Positions 8,365 to 17,187 of a stretch of 51,608 nt of DNA are shown here, in pieces. Each line of letters starts with the position of its first letter. Positions within the stretch are counted from its first letter, which is position 1. The position numbers and the translations under genes were made by a program. This stretch comes from Tannerella sp. (GTDB lineage Bacteria > Bacteroidota > Bacteroidia > Bacteroidales > Tannerellaceae): positions 1-51,608 of the forward strand of contig JAITVY010000103.1 of NCBI GenBank assembly GCA_031285565.1, given 5' to 3'. Below the pieces are notes generated by a model. That model was not told where the DNA came from, did not search any database, and saw nothing but the letters and a program-made list of their open reading frames with translations.

Positions 8365-9252
8365 ATGGAACATTCGACTGACGATACACTAAAGAAAGTA
8401 GAAAAGGAACTCATTAAAAGTGAAATGGCGGAATACAAATGCATTCCGCTGAAAGAAGGGCGTCCTTTCCCCAATACGGATAAACTGAAAACGATTGTTT
8501 CATTATCAAAAGAAATATTCTTTCCCGGTTTCTTCAGCGATTCCGGCACCAATGCCTTAATGCAACAATATTACCTGAGCATCCATCTGGAACAATTAAA
8601 CACCCTGTTAAAAGAACAGATCGCAAATGGATTACATTTCTTTTCCGAACAGGCAAACGGCAAAACAGATAATGATGCCGCTGCGCTGGCATTGGCCTTT
8701 ATGGAACGCTTGCCTGAAATAAAGCGTTTATTATGCACCGATGTACAGGCCATGTTCGACAACGATCCCGCTGCTTCTACCTGTGCCGAAGTAATCATTT
8801 GCTATCCCAGCATCCAGGCAATGATCCATTACCGCATTGCCCATGAATTATTGCTGTTAGGTATTCCTGTTCTACCACGTATCATTACGGAGCTCGCACA
8901 CTCCGCCACCGGCATTGATATTCATCCCGGAGCGCAAATCGGAGAATACTTTAGTATTGATCATGGTACGGGCGTAGTGATCGGTGAAACCGTAATCATT
9001 GGTAATCACGTAAACTTATATAAAGGTGTTACTTTGGGCGCCAAAAACTTTGTATTGGACGAATCCGGAAATCCCATTAATATCCCGCGGCATCCGATTA
9101 TTGAAGACAATGTAGTTATCTATTCGAATGCAACGGTTTTAGGCCGCATTACAATCGGGCATGACTCCGTGATCGGTGGAAATATCTGGTTGACCAACAG
9201 CGTACCTCCACATTCCCGGATCGTACAACAAAAAGCATCAGACCAGGGATAA
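8365..9252 (+). CDS. cysE: Serine O-acetyltransferase
   Basis: This 295-residue enzyme acetylates L-serine with acetyl-CoA, the first step of cysteine synthesis. A helical N-terminal half (to about 165) precedes the left-handed beta helix of hexapeptide repeats, with [21 protein letters not shown] (split across about 180-201). His200 next to Asp199 in the [11 protein letters not shown] motif is the expected catalytic pair. The coil continues through [16 protein letters not shown] repeats. The long N-terminal half resembles the EpsC-like Bacteroidales form rather than the shorter enteric form. The feedback-inhibitory cysteine site cannot be judged by eye. Confidence 0.88.
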   Translation: MEHSTDDTLKKVEKELIKSEMAEYKCIPLKEGRPFPNTDKLKTIVSLSKEIFFPGFFSDSGTNALMQQYYLSIHLEQLNTLLKEQIANGLHFFSEQANGKTDNDAAALALAFMERLPEIKRLLCTDVQAMFDNDPAASTCAEVIICYPSIQAMIHYRIAHELLLLGIPVLPRIITELAHSATGIDIHPGAQIGEYFSIDHGTGVVIGETVIIGNHVNLYKGVTLGAKNFVLDESGNPINIPRHPIIEDNVVIYSNATVLGRITIGHDSVIGGNIWLTNSVPPHSRIVQQKASDQG

Positions 9253-9301
9253 CTTTTTATTGTATAAATAAGAACTTGTCCATTCTTATAGCAACACAGG
9301 T

Positions 9302-10480
9302 CTATAATGATATCTGTACTTGCTCCTTTACCCTCACTTTCCTCCATTCCGAAGGCGAAAGGTCCTTATCTACATGCTCATTAAACGCCCTGTAAAATGA
9401 GGTACGGGTATTGAAGCCGGCTTCGTATGCAATTGTTGCTATATCCAGCGAAGAGTGCTGCAATAGTTTTTTCGAAGCTGCAATCCGATAACGCATCAAC
9501 AACTGTTTAAAATTACATCCGAAATGCCGGTTGATATAGGCAGAAGCATAGGTACGGTTTGTTCCCAATTCGACAACTACATCCTGTAAGGTAAGATGCG
9601 GCAAACGATATATTTCCTTCTCTTCAAAAAGAGTAATTATCTTTTCTATTAGTTCTTCATCCGGACTCTTTTGCTCTGCATCTATCGTTTCCGTATGAAC
9701 TATTGTAATATTCTGGTACTGGTAATCCTCAATAAATCCCAAATCAGTTTTTAAAGGTAATATAAGGTTGATGTTCAATACTGATACTGTCGTTATTGCA
9801 GCTACTATCACAAAACTGAATATTACCCCGAAAAGCAACACATTGTTATACGACATAAACACAACACAAACCAAGGGATAGATCAGAAAGATACAATCCA
9901 TAACAATCAGTACCGTTTGCGGCCGTACGGAAAGTCCGTGCGACTTATAAATCTTCCGTATTTGAAGAATTTTGGCCAGAGCTATACTGAAATAAGTGAT
10001 TACCTGCGCTATAAAAACAACCATCAATAGCAGGAAAAAAATGACATATATAGGGTATTGTTGCATATACCCCAATAATTCATTGATAGAATAGCAAAAT
10101 GGAATATGCGGTGCAGCAGATAACTCAACGCCACCCCATAATAATACCACCAATACGAAAGGTATAAAATGTATCAGATAGTCCTTTTTACTATGTACTT
10201 CCTCAAAAGCAAACCAAACATAAAAAATGGCAAACGGAGCAATAAAAATAAGAACCAGATATGATAACGGATTATATACGTCACAAGCTTCCAAAGCCGG
10301 AAGTCTGATAAAAGCATTACGCAGGTACAAAAGACCAATAACCGTAAAAATGACACCAAAGGGGAGGTTCTGTATAGAACGCCGGTAAATAGCAAGTTGG
10401 AAGATACCCCAGAATAAAGCAGCAAATGCCCTCAGTGAATAACTGAAAAAGATCAACATAAAATACCAGTCATGCTGCAT
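9302..10480 (-). CDS. Membrane-anchored AraC-family transcriptional regulator
   Basis: The 392-residue protein has six to seven hydrophobic segments over about residues 1-235, then a cytoplasmic linker and a C-terminal AraC/XylS double helix-turn-helix (about 290-385) containing TLQDVVVELGTNRTYASAYINRHFG and IAYEAGFNTRTSFYRAFNEH (each shown in part). The start at 10480 precedes the first membrane helix directly. Such fusions place the DNA-binding domain at the inner membrane, presumably to sense an envelope or lipid-soluble signal. It diverges from the T9SS-type protein at 10867, a plausible target, and resembles the regulators at 34.3-36.5 kb. Confidence 0.82.
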   Translation of the reverse strand: MQHDWYFMLIFFSYSLRAFAALFWGIFQLAIYRRSIQNLPFGVIFTVIGLLYLRNAFIRLPALEACDVYNPLSYLVLIFIAPFAIFYVWFAFEEVHSKKDYLIHFIPFVLVVLLWGGVELSAAPHIPFCYSINELLGYMQQYPIYVIFFLLLMVVFIAQVITYFSIALAKILQIRKIYKSHGLSVRPQTVLIVMDCIFLIYPLVCVVFMSYNNVLLFGVIFSFVIVAAITTVSVLNINLILPLKTDLGFIEDYQYQNITIVHTETIDAEQKSPDEELIEKIITLFEEKEIYRLPHLTLQDVVVELGTNRTYASAYINRHFGCNFKQLLMRYRIAASKKLLQHSSLDIATIAYEAGFNTRTSFYRAFNEHVDKDLSPSEWRKVRVKEQVQISL

Positions 10481-10866
10481 AAATTCCGTTTAGCAATTCT
10501 CATACAAAAATAGCCAGAATCAAAAAAACGTTATCAACACGATTAGTTAAAATCAATATAGTTATAAAACATATTTCGGGAACTATTAAACATTCAATGT
10601 CTTCTCCACCTTCGGATGTCTCAAAACGTAAAAAACCATTATACGCTTTTATAATAATTCAGCACAAATCACCCTGTTTTAACGCCTAACCAACAAGCAA
10701 TTACATCTTTTTGCGTACAAATTTGTCATATATCCGTTTAATTATTTTTTTTGTCCCACAACAAATGTACCTTTTTGTACACCACTTTAATTTCCGCATT
10801 CTACTTTTGACAAAAACCAGACTACAAAAGCATTTCAAATAAAATAAATCAAAAAAACTCGTATTT
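10481..10866 (+). promoter_or_regulatory. Divergent intergenic region with repeated TTTTTG-GTACA sites and a promoter
   Basis: The 386 bases hold no gene. TACTTTTG (10802-10809) is a perfect -7 box 57 bases before the start at 10867. TTTG at 10774-10777 is a possible -33 box, but the 24-base gap is longer than usual. Two similar stretches, ATCTTTTTGCGTACAA (10705-10720) and ACCTTTTTGTACAC (10769-10782), lie 64 bases apart; they are candidate binding sites for the divergently encoded AraC protein. Confidence 0.4.
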
Positions 10867-12159
10867 ATGAGAACACAATTTTTACTTCTTTTCAGTTTCC
10901 TGGTTCTGACTATGCAAACCAACACAGTACATGCACAATTACCGCTCGTTTATCAAACGTACATTTACAGTAGCTCCGGTGAAGAATATTTTGGTAAATA
11001 CTGGCCGACAAATACAGATGTCGCGAATGCCATCGCAATAGACAGAGCTGCTAAACAAGCACCTGAAAATTCATCCTATCCTCCCATGCGTTTATTTGAA
11101 GGATGTGATGATCTGAAAGTTAGGATCAGAATAAGCAATCCTATTTCGGATGATACCACGATCTATATGAAATTCAGATTTACAACTTCTATCCAGGATA
11201 TAAATGTACGGAATCTTGTGACAATTCCGGATTCCGTACCTATTCCTCATGGAGTAACCTACTTTGAGGTACCTTATCTGGTTAAACATATGCCGGATGA
11301 CAAAAACGGAAGTTTAATAGGGGTCAAAGGCGTTATTACAAGACCTGATGGCAGCGACTATTCATCGAGCCCATTCGACTATATAAATATATTCAACCGC
11401 TATACATATAATGTTGAATATAGTGCACGGACTGCCCTTCATAAAGGATACATCCGGTTAAACATCCAGGGAGCTACGCCACAAATCGTTTGCAGTTTCG
11501 ATGGAGGATATACCTGGGTTAAACCGCAAGACGAATTTACAGGCTCTTACCTGGACAAAGCTCTTGAAGCCGGAGTTATATACATTAAAGAGCCGAACAG
11601 CTGTCTGCTGACAACCATCCCGTTCGGTAGCCATGGCAATATAGGCGATCCCGGAGAACCGGGAATCGGAATAACACGTACAATTACTATGCCTTATATT
11701 GCAGATGCAATTCTTAGCCACGAAGAAGGAACTTATTATGTAGCCAGTACAGATAATTTTGTCTTTACCATCCAACCCACCGGATCAAATGCGGGACTTG
11801 TTCCTCTTGTGAAAACCAATCGCACAAGCATCCCGGATTCAGAAGGAGTAAAAATCAAAGACAATGCAGACGGCAGTTATACAATTACGATTATACGTGT
11901 ACAACAATCTATTACGCTTTCTGTAGATTTTGCTACCAGCAACGAATCAATCAATAACGGAAACAGAGTCTGGGCAAACGATGGTCAGTTGTATATTCAG
12001 GTTTCTGCAAACGGAATAGCCAATATATATCAGTCAACAGGAGCATTAGCAAAATCAATGATTATATCAGCCGGAGAAACAACAAGTGTATCATTACCCG
12101 CAGGATTTTATATTGTGAAATTAAATAACGGCAGTACATACAAAATCGTACTGAAATGA
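10867..12159 (+). CDS. Secreted protein with T9SS-like C-terminal sorting domain
   Basis: The 430-residue protein has a clear signal peptide (residues 1-24, ending VHA-Q). The middle is beta-rich with no family I recognise; a short GDPGEPGIGIT linker near 258-268 resembles a collagen-type turn. The last 75 residues look like a Por-secretion/DUF6383-type tail: RVWANDGQLYIQVS, then YQSTGALAKS, then GFYIVKLNNGSTYKIVLK. That tail directs export and surface anchoring by the type IX system. I infer a cell-surface or secreted protein of unknown binding role. A strong hairpin terminator follows at 12197. Confidence 0.7.
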   Translation: MRTQFLLLFSFLVLTMQTNTVHAQLPLVYQTYIYSSSGEEYFGKYWPTNTDVANAIAIDRAAKQAPENSSYPPMRLFEGCDDLKVRIRISNPISDDTTIYMKFRFTTSIQDINVRNLVTIPDSVPIPHGVTYFEVPYLVKHMPDDKNGSLIGVKGVITRPDGSDYSSSPFDYINIFNRYTYNVEYSARTALHKGYIRLNIQGATPQIVCSFDGGYTWVKPQDEFTGSYLDKALEAGVIYIKEPNSCLLTTIPFGSHGNIGDPGEPGIGITRTITMPYIADAILSHEEGTYYVASTDNFVFTIQPTGSNAGLVPLVKTNRTSIPDSEGVKIKDNADGSYTITIIRVQQSITLSVDFATSNESINNGNRVWANDGQLYIQVSANGIANIYQSTGALAKSMIISAGETTSVSLPAGFYIVKLNNGSTYKIVLK

Positions 12160-12196
12160 TACCAGTGATTATTATTTAGTAATTTATTCATGAAGA

Positions 12197-12234
12197 GAGA
12201 GGCAGTCTGTGATAGACTACCTCTCGTTTATTTA
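12197..12234 (+). terminator. Intrinsic terminator of the T9SS-type gene
   Basis: GAGAGG (12197-12202) pairs with CCTCTC (12220-12225) and AGTCT (12204-12208) with AGACT (12214-12218), separated by one mismatch, with a five-base loop. A T-rich stretch, GTTTATTTAT, follows. Confidence 0.75.
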
Positions 12235-12278
12235 TAACCGCAGATCATTTTACAACTTTTACTTTTTACCTTTTTAGT

Positions 12279-12299
12279 TCCCCTTCAGGGGTTAGGGGT
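12279..12299 (-). repeat. Interspersed palindromic repeat beside the GH92 stop
   Basis: On the minus strand it lies three bases downstream of the GH92 stop codon, reading CCTAA then the CCCCTGAAGGGG core then AACT. Orientation relative to the gene matches the other stop-abutting copies. Confidence 0.7.
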
Positions 12300-12302
12300 G
12301 TT

Positions 12303-14578
12303 TTACTCCCTCGAAAACGAATACGGAAAAGCAGCCTCATCCGTACCTCTTTTCATATTAGGTTCTGACGACATCCGATAATCCAAAACCAGACCATTTA
12401 TCAAATCCGCATGCTTCAGATAGTTTTTATCATACATCGTTCCATCCACCTTCAAAGAGGAAACATACCGCCGGTCTTCTTCATTGTCAGGAGCATTAAT
12501 CTCAATGGTATTTCCATTCTCCAGATGCAGCTTAACCTGTTTAAATAAAGGAGCACCCAGGATATACTGATCCGTACCGGGACAAACCGTATAAAACCCT
12601 AATGCCGAAAAAACATACCATGCCGATGTCTGCCCGTTATCCTCATCCCCGCAGTAGCCATCAGGAGCAGCCGAATACAATTTATCCATTACTTCACGTG
12701 CCCAATATTGCGCTTTCCACGGCTCACCCGAATAATTATACAAATAAACCATATGCTGAATCGGCTGATTACCATGCGCATATTGACCCATATCCATAAT
12801 CTGCATCTCACGGATCTCATGAATGATATTCCGGCGCCCGCCGATATCATACAACGGTGGCATCGTAAACATTGAATCAAGCATCCGGTTGAAAACACTC
12901 CTCCCTCCCATCAGGTCGATCAATCCCTGCGGATCATGAAAAGCCGTAAACGCATAATGCCACGCATTCCCCTCAGTATAATCATATGTCCAGTTATACG
13001 GATTAAAAGGTTCGGAAAATGAGCCGTCTGACTCGCGTGCACGCATCAGATTGTGCGCCGGATCAAACAACTTTTTATAATTCATCGCACGCTCGGCAAA
13101 TACATTTAATTCCTTATCAGGCCGGTTCAAAGCTTTCCCCAACTGATAAATACCCCAGTCCGCATTCGCATATTCCAGTGTACGCGCTACGTTACCACCT
13201 ATCCGTACATCATTCGGTATATAACCCAACGTATTATAATATTCATGTCCAAGGCGTCCGGTCGAATGCACATCCGGATGTACATGCTCCGTTCCGTACA
13301 ATAACCCTTCATACAGCTTTTCAATATCATATCCACGCAAACCTTTCAGATACGCGTCTGCAATCACCAATGCCGAATTATTCCCACCATACTCCTCCGG
13401 TGACCCGGGCTGGCCCATTCGGGCAAAAAGCCGCTTTCCTTGTAAGCATTCACCAGACCTTCCTGCATCTTCACATTCATAGACGGATACATCAGGTTCA
13501 GGAAAGGAAACAAACAACGGAATGTATCCCAAAAACCCGTATCGGTAAACATATAGCCCGGCAGCACTTCTCCGTTATACGGACTATAATGAACGATCTT
13601 TCCATTTTCATCTATTTCGTAAAACATGCGCGGAAAAAGCAATGAACGGTATAAACACGAATAAAATGTACGCATATTATCTACATAATCATCTTTCACT
13701 TCTATACGACCTAACACCTCATTCCAGCGGTCTTTTCCTTTGGTTACAAGCGAATCAAAAGTAGTTCCGTCCAGTTCCTTCATATTGCGTTCCGCCTGTT
13801 CAAAACTGATAAAAGAAGAAGCAACCCGGACATGCACCACTTCTTTCCGCGAAGTAGAGAAACCGATAATACCACCGGCATGATCGGACAGCACTTCAGG
13901 CTGCCCTTTATGAATTACAGAATCTTCTGAAACCGTAGCCGTATACAGAAAAGGTTTATCAAACCGGATCACAAAATAATTCCTGAAATTCTCCGGCACT
14001 CCTCCACTATTGCGTGTCGTATAACCAATGATCTTATTTTCTTCGGGAATAATTTTGATATACGAACCCTTATCATAGGCATCTACCACTACAAAAGAGG
14101 AATCACTTTCGGGAAAAGTCAAACGGAACATCGCAGCCCGTTCGGTTGGTGTAACCTCAACCGTTACATCATGATCAGCCAGAAACACCCTGTAATAATG
14201 CGGTTTGGCAGTTTCAGTCTTATGCGAGAACCAACTGGCCCGTTCATCCTCATTAAAAATCAGCTTATTGGTAACCGGCATAATAGCAAACTGACCATAA
14301 TCGTTATTCCATGGACTGGGTTGATGCGTTTGTTTGAACCCTTTGATCTTATCGGCATCATACGTGTATACCCATCCGTCACCCATTTTCCCGGTCTGGG
14401 GCGTCCAGAAATTCATGCCCCAGGGCATGGCAATTGCCGGATACGTATTGCCGGTTGATAAACTGTGCTTAGACATCGTACCAACCAGGGTACTGACATA
14501 ATCAACCGGGGTGTAATTCTTCTGTGCTGCAACCTGAAAAACAACCGAGCACATCAGCATGCAAATAATTCGTTTCAT
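12303..14578 (-). pseudogene. GH92 alpha-1,2-mannosidase, split by a one-base frameshift
   Basis: Two overlapping minus-strand frames together make one GH92 enzyme of about 755 residues. The first (14578 to about 13384) has a signal peptide (ends FQVAA-Q) and the N-terminal beta sandwich through WASPGHRRSMVG. The second (from about 13383 to 12303) continues NNSALVIADAYLKG and carries the catalytic domain. Restoring one C in the plus-strand TTCCCA run at 13383-13385 joins them without loss. The acid Glu in TEGNAWHY (codon 12972-12974), the HE pair in HEIREM that marks alpha-1,2 specificity in the family, and the GDEDNGQ aspartates are all kept. The usual GNEP is GNQP. Such enzymes trim mannose from N-glycans or mannan. 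The break may be a sequencing error. Confidence 0.88.
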
Positions 14579-14614
14579 TGGATTTAATTTAGGAATTCAA
14601 AAACAGCTTCACGG

Positions 14615-14622
14615 CAAAGATA
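14615..14622 (-). promoter_or_regulatory. -7 promoter box for the GH92 gene
   Basis: On the minus strand TATCTTTG matches TAnnTTTG, 36 bases before the GH92 ATG. A -33 TTTG at the standard distance is not seen. Confidence 0.4.
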
Positions 14623-14666
14623 AACTAATTATCACAAATGGATAAGTATTTTTTGGCAACCTTCTT

Positions 14667-14697
14667 TTTGATTTTGCCGAAAAAATTGCTAAGTTTA
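14667..14697 (+). promoter_or_regulatory. Promoter of the trehalose operon
   Basis: TTTG (14667-14670), 19 bases, then TAAGTTTA (14690-14697), one mismatch to TAnnTTTG: the best-spaced promoter in the window. It overlaps the palindrome ACACGTGT (14697-14704). Transcription from about 14702 would give a leader of about 310 bases before otsA-otsB. Confidence 0.55.
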
Positions 14698-14708
14698 CAC
14701 GTGTTATT

Positions 14709-14746
14709 ATGAAACAAAGCATGTAAATTAGTGGTTAATTGTTAAT
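14709..14746 (+). promoter_or_regulatory. 38-base leader element with mini-ORF MKQSM, copy 1
   Basis: ATG AAA CAA AGC ATG TAA (14709-14726) starts only a few bases after the predicted transcription start and is followed by AATTAGTGGTTAATT, a small inverted repeat with loop GTGGT. The whole 38 bases recur with a single change at 51446-51483, again just downstream of a promoter. The single change alters codon 3 from Gln to Arg and keeps the frame. A translated leader peptide, an RNA structure or a protein-binding site are all possible. Confidence 0.55.
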
Positions 14747-14800
14747 CACTCGACAGACTTGTTCCATGCGACCTTAGTATAAAAAATAAGTTATTATCGT

Positions 14801-14884
14801 ATGAAAAACAGGTCGTTATCTTTATGTAGCCTGTTCTGGATAGGTATCTTGTGGGTGAAATTTATTTCAATTAGAAATAGATAG
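14801..14884 (+). CDS. Possible 27-residue membrane peptide in the trehalose operon leader
   Basis: A short frame begins MKNRSLSLC and continues with an aromatic hydrophobic stretch (LFWIGILWVKF) closed by the basic end SIRNR. The charge-hydrophobic-charge layout suits a single-pass membrane microprotein. It lies between the MKQSM element and the trehalose enzyme gene, 127 bases before the latter. Nothing but composition and position supports it; chance occurrence in AT-rich DNA is quite possible. Confidence 0.3.
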   Translation: MKNRSLSLCSLFWIGILWVKFISIRNR

Positions 14885-15011
14885 CTTTAATTCAGATTGT
14901 TTAGGGTATCCCAGAACATATTTTACGGCTCCAGTATGTAAACATAAAAAAATAGGGATTTATTGCATATCCATACTGGCCGGTTTTGTTTGACTTAAAT
15001 GCATTGAATTT

Positions 15012-17177
15012 ATGAAACTGGTTATCATATCAAACAGATTGCCGTTAACCATTGTTGAAGAGAACAATGAATACAAAGTAACGCCCAGTGCCGGAGGGCT
15101 TGCTACCGGATTAAACTCACTTGAAATAACTTTGGAAAAACATTGGATAGGCTGGCCCGGCATATATATTACCGACCAGCAGGAGAGAAAAAAAGTTGAC
15201 GCCCTGCTATCCGCCTCACATTTCCATCCGGTTTACCTTACTCCCGAAGAAATAGAAAATTACTATGAAGGGTACAGCAATAGTGTTATCTGGCCGCTTT
15301 TTCATTATTTTTTCAGTTTTGTACGTTACCGGGATACCTATTGGAATACGTATAAAGAAGTGAACAAACTATTTTGTGAAAAGGCGCTGGAAATCATCGA
15401 GCCGGGCGATATTGTATGGGTACAGGATTATCATTTGATGTTATTACCCCGGATGTTAAGGGAAAAGATGTCGGATGCTATCATTGGTTATTTCCATCAC
15501 ATTCCATTTCCATCTTACGAGTTATTCAGGACATTGCCTGAAAGAGCCGAGATCCTGAACGGTTTACTGGGCGCAGACCTTGTGGCATTCCACATACACA
15601 GCTATGTATACCATTTTATCAATGCCGTAAGCCGGATCATAAAATCAGATTGCCATCTTAATGAAATATATTCTGATAACAGGATTGTCAATGTAGACGC
15701 ATTTTCAATGGGTATTAATTACGATATGTATCACGATGCCATATTGAATCCAACGATAAGAAAAAAAGCCGATGAGTTCCGCAAAGAGTTTGGAGATTGT
15801 AAGATTATAATATCCGTTGACAGGCTTGATTATAGTAAAGGAATTCCTATGAGGTTAAAGAGTTTTAAGAATTTCCTGATGAACCACCCCGAATACCATA
15901 AAAAAGTTTCACTGGTCATGATCGTATCTCCTTCGCGCGATAAAGTCGATATATATGCCGGACTGAAAGAAAAAATAGACCGGAGAGTCGGTGAAATAAA
16001 CGGGAAATTTGCGACTGTCGGCTGGCAACCGGTTTATTATTATTACCACACATTCGGATTTAAAGAAATAGTCGCCTTATACCATATTTCCGATATTGGT
16101 CTGGTAACATCGTTCAGGGACGGAATGAATCTGGTGGCTAAGGAATATGTAGCAGCAAAACGCGACGGCAAAGGAGTTCTTATATTGAGCGAGCTGGCAG
16201 GAGCGTCCATCGAATTGTCGGATGCAATCACAGTAAACCCAACCAATATGAAAGACCTTGAAGATGCCATTTACGAAGCGCTGGAGATGCCGGAAGAGGA
16301 ACAGGCTACTGCACTGGAAAATATGCAGGAATCCCTTAGAACACAGCATATCGGACAATGGGCAAAAGATTTCATAGATGAACTGATACTCGTAAATAAA
16401 AAAAATGAAGCCCTCCAGCAAAAAATAATCAACAAAACTAATTTTGACCACATAAAACTCATTTATGATCAGTCTGTGAAACGGCTTATCATATTGGATT
16501 ACGATGGAACACTTTCCGCTTTCCATTCTAATCCGAAGAAAGCATATCCGACCCCCGGAATACTGGAATTATTAAAAGCAATAAGCGATGACGCTTCAAA
16601 TAAAGTAGTGATCAGTAGCGGCAGGAACCGGCAGACTCTTGAAGAGTGGTTTGGGTATCTGCCTATAGGTTTAGCTGCCGAACACGGCGCTTTTTATAAG
16701 GAAAATGGACAATGGCATAGTAAAGTAGAAACAATAGAATGGGACAACGAAATAACAAATATCCTAAAGCAGGTAGTAAGAAAAACGCCCCGTTCAAAAT
16801 TAGAAATTAAGGAAACAACGCTTGTCTGGCATTACAGGGATGTCGACAACTGGCTTGCCGAGTTGCGCGTTACCCAATTGATAAACGAACTGAATAATCT
16901 TTGTTCGATACAGAGCCTGCAAATCATGAAAGGTAATAAAATCGTTGAAATCAAACCCAGCGAATTCTCCAAGGGCAAAGAAGCCCTCCGGTTAATGGAA
17001 CAAGGCAAATACGACTTTATAATGGCTATAGGCGATGATACAACGGACGAAGAAATGTTTGCCATGTTACCCTCTGATGCCATTACAATAAAAGTCGGCA
17101 CAATATCCCGGATAGCAAGATATAATATACCCAATCAGCAGCAAATAATACCTTTCCTGAATAATTTAATAATATAA
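15012..17177 (+). CDS. Bifunctional trehalose-6-phosphate synthase/phosphatase
   Basis: This 721-residue fusion makes trehalose from UDP-glucose and glucose-6-phosphate and then dephosphorylates it. Residues 1-480 are a GT20 synthase: the N-terminal ISNRLPLT and GGLATGL loops, WVQDYHLML, and SVDRLDYSKGIP with Arg271 and Lys276 at the phosphate-binding positions. DGMNLVAKEYVA closes the UDP site. Residues about 490-721 are a HAD-type phosphatase with LDYDGT (Asp496 nucleophile, Asp498 acid), SSGR, and GDDTTDEEMF. Order and lengths are complete. It is cotranscribed with the GH15 gene 10 bases downstream. Trehalose would serve as stress protectant or carbon store. Confidence 0.93.
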   Translation: MKLVIISNRLPLTIVEENNEYKVTPSAGGLATGLNSLEITLEKHWIGWPGIYITDQQERKKVDALLSASHFHPVYLTPEEIENYYEGYSNSVIWPLFHYFFSFVRYRDTYWNTYKEVNKLFCEKALEIIEPGDIVWVQDYHLMLLPRMLREKMSDAIIGYFHHIPFPSYELFRTLPERAEILNGLLGADLVAFHIHSYVYHFINAVSRIIKSDCHLNEIYSDNRIVNVDAFSMGINYDMYHDAILNPTIRKKADEFRKEFGDCKIIISVDRLDYSKGIPMRLKSFKNFLMNHPEYHKKVSLVMIVSPSRDKVDIYAGLKEKIDRRVGEINGKFATVGWQPVYYYYHTFGFKEIVALYHISDIGLVTSFRDGMNLVAKEYVAAKRDGKGVLILSELAGASIELSDAITVNPTNMKDLEDAIYEALEMPEEEQATALENMQESLRTQHIGQWAKDFIDELILVNKKNEALQQKIINKTNFDHIKLIYDQSVKRLIILDYDGTLSAFHSNPKKAYPTPGILELLKAISDDASNKVVISSGRNRQTLEEWFGYLPIGLAAEHGAFYKENGQWHSKVETIEWDNEITNILKQVVRKTPRSKLEIKETTLVWHYRDVDNWLAELRVTQLINELNNLCSIQSLQIMKGNKIVEIKPSEFSKGKEALRLMEQGKYDFIMAIGDDTTDEEMFAMLPSDAITIKVGTISRIARYNIPNQQQIIPFLNNLII

Positions 17178-17187
17178 AACCTTAGTT

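Noticed and set aside
13383..13385. Programmed frameshift in the GH92 gene
   Set aside because: No slippery heptamer with a downstream structure typical of programmed shifts is apparent, and other GH92 genes are not known to use one; error or mutation is simpler.
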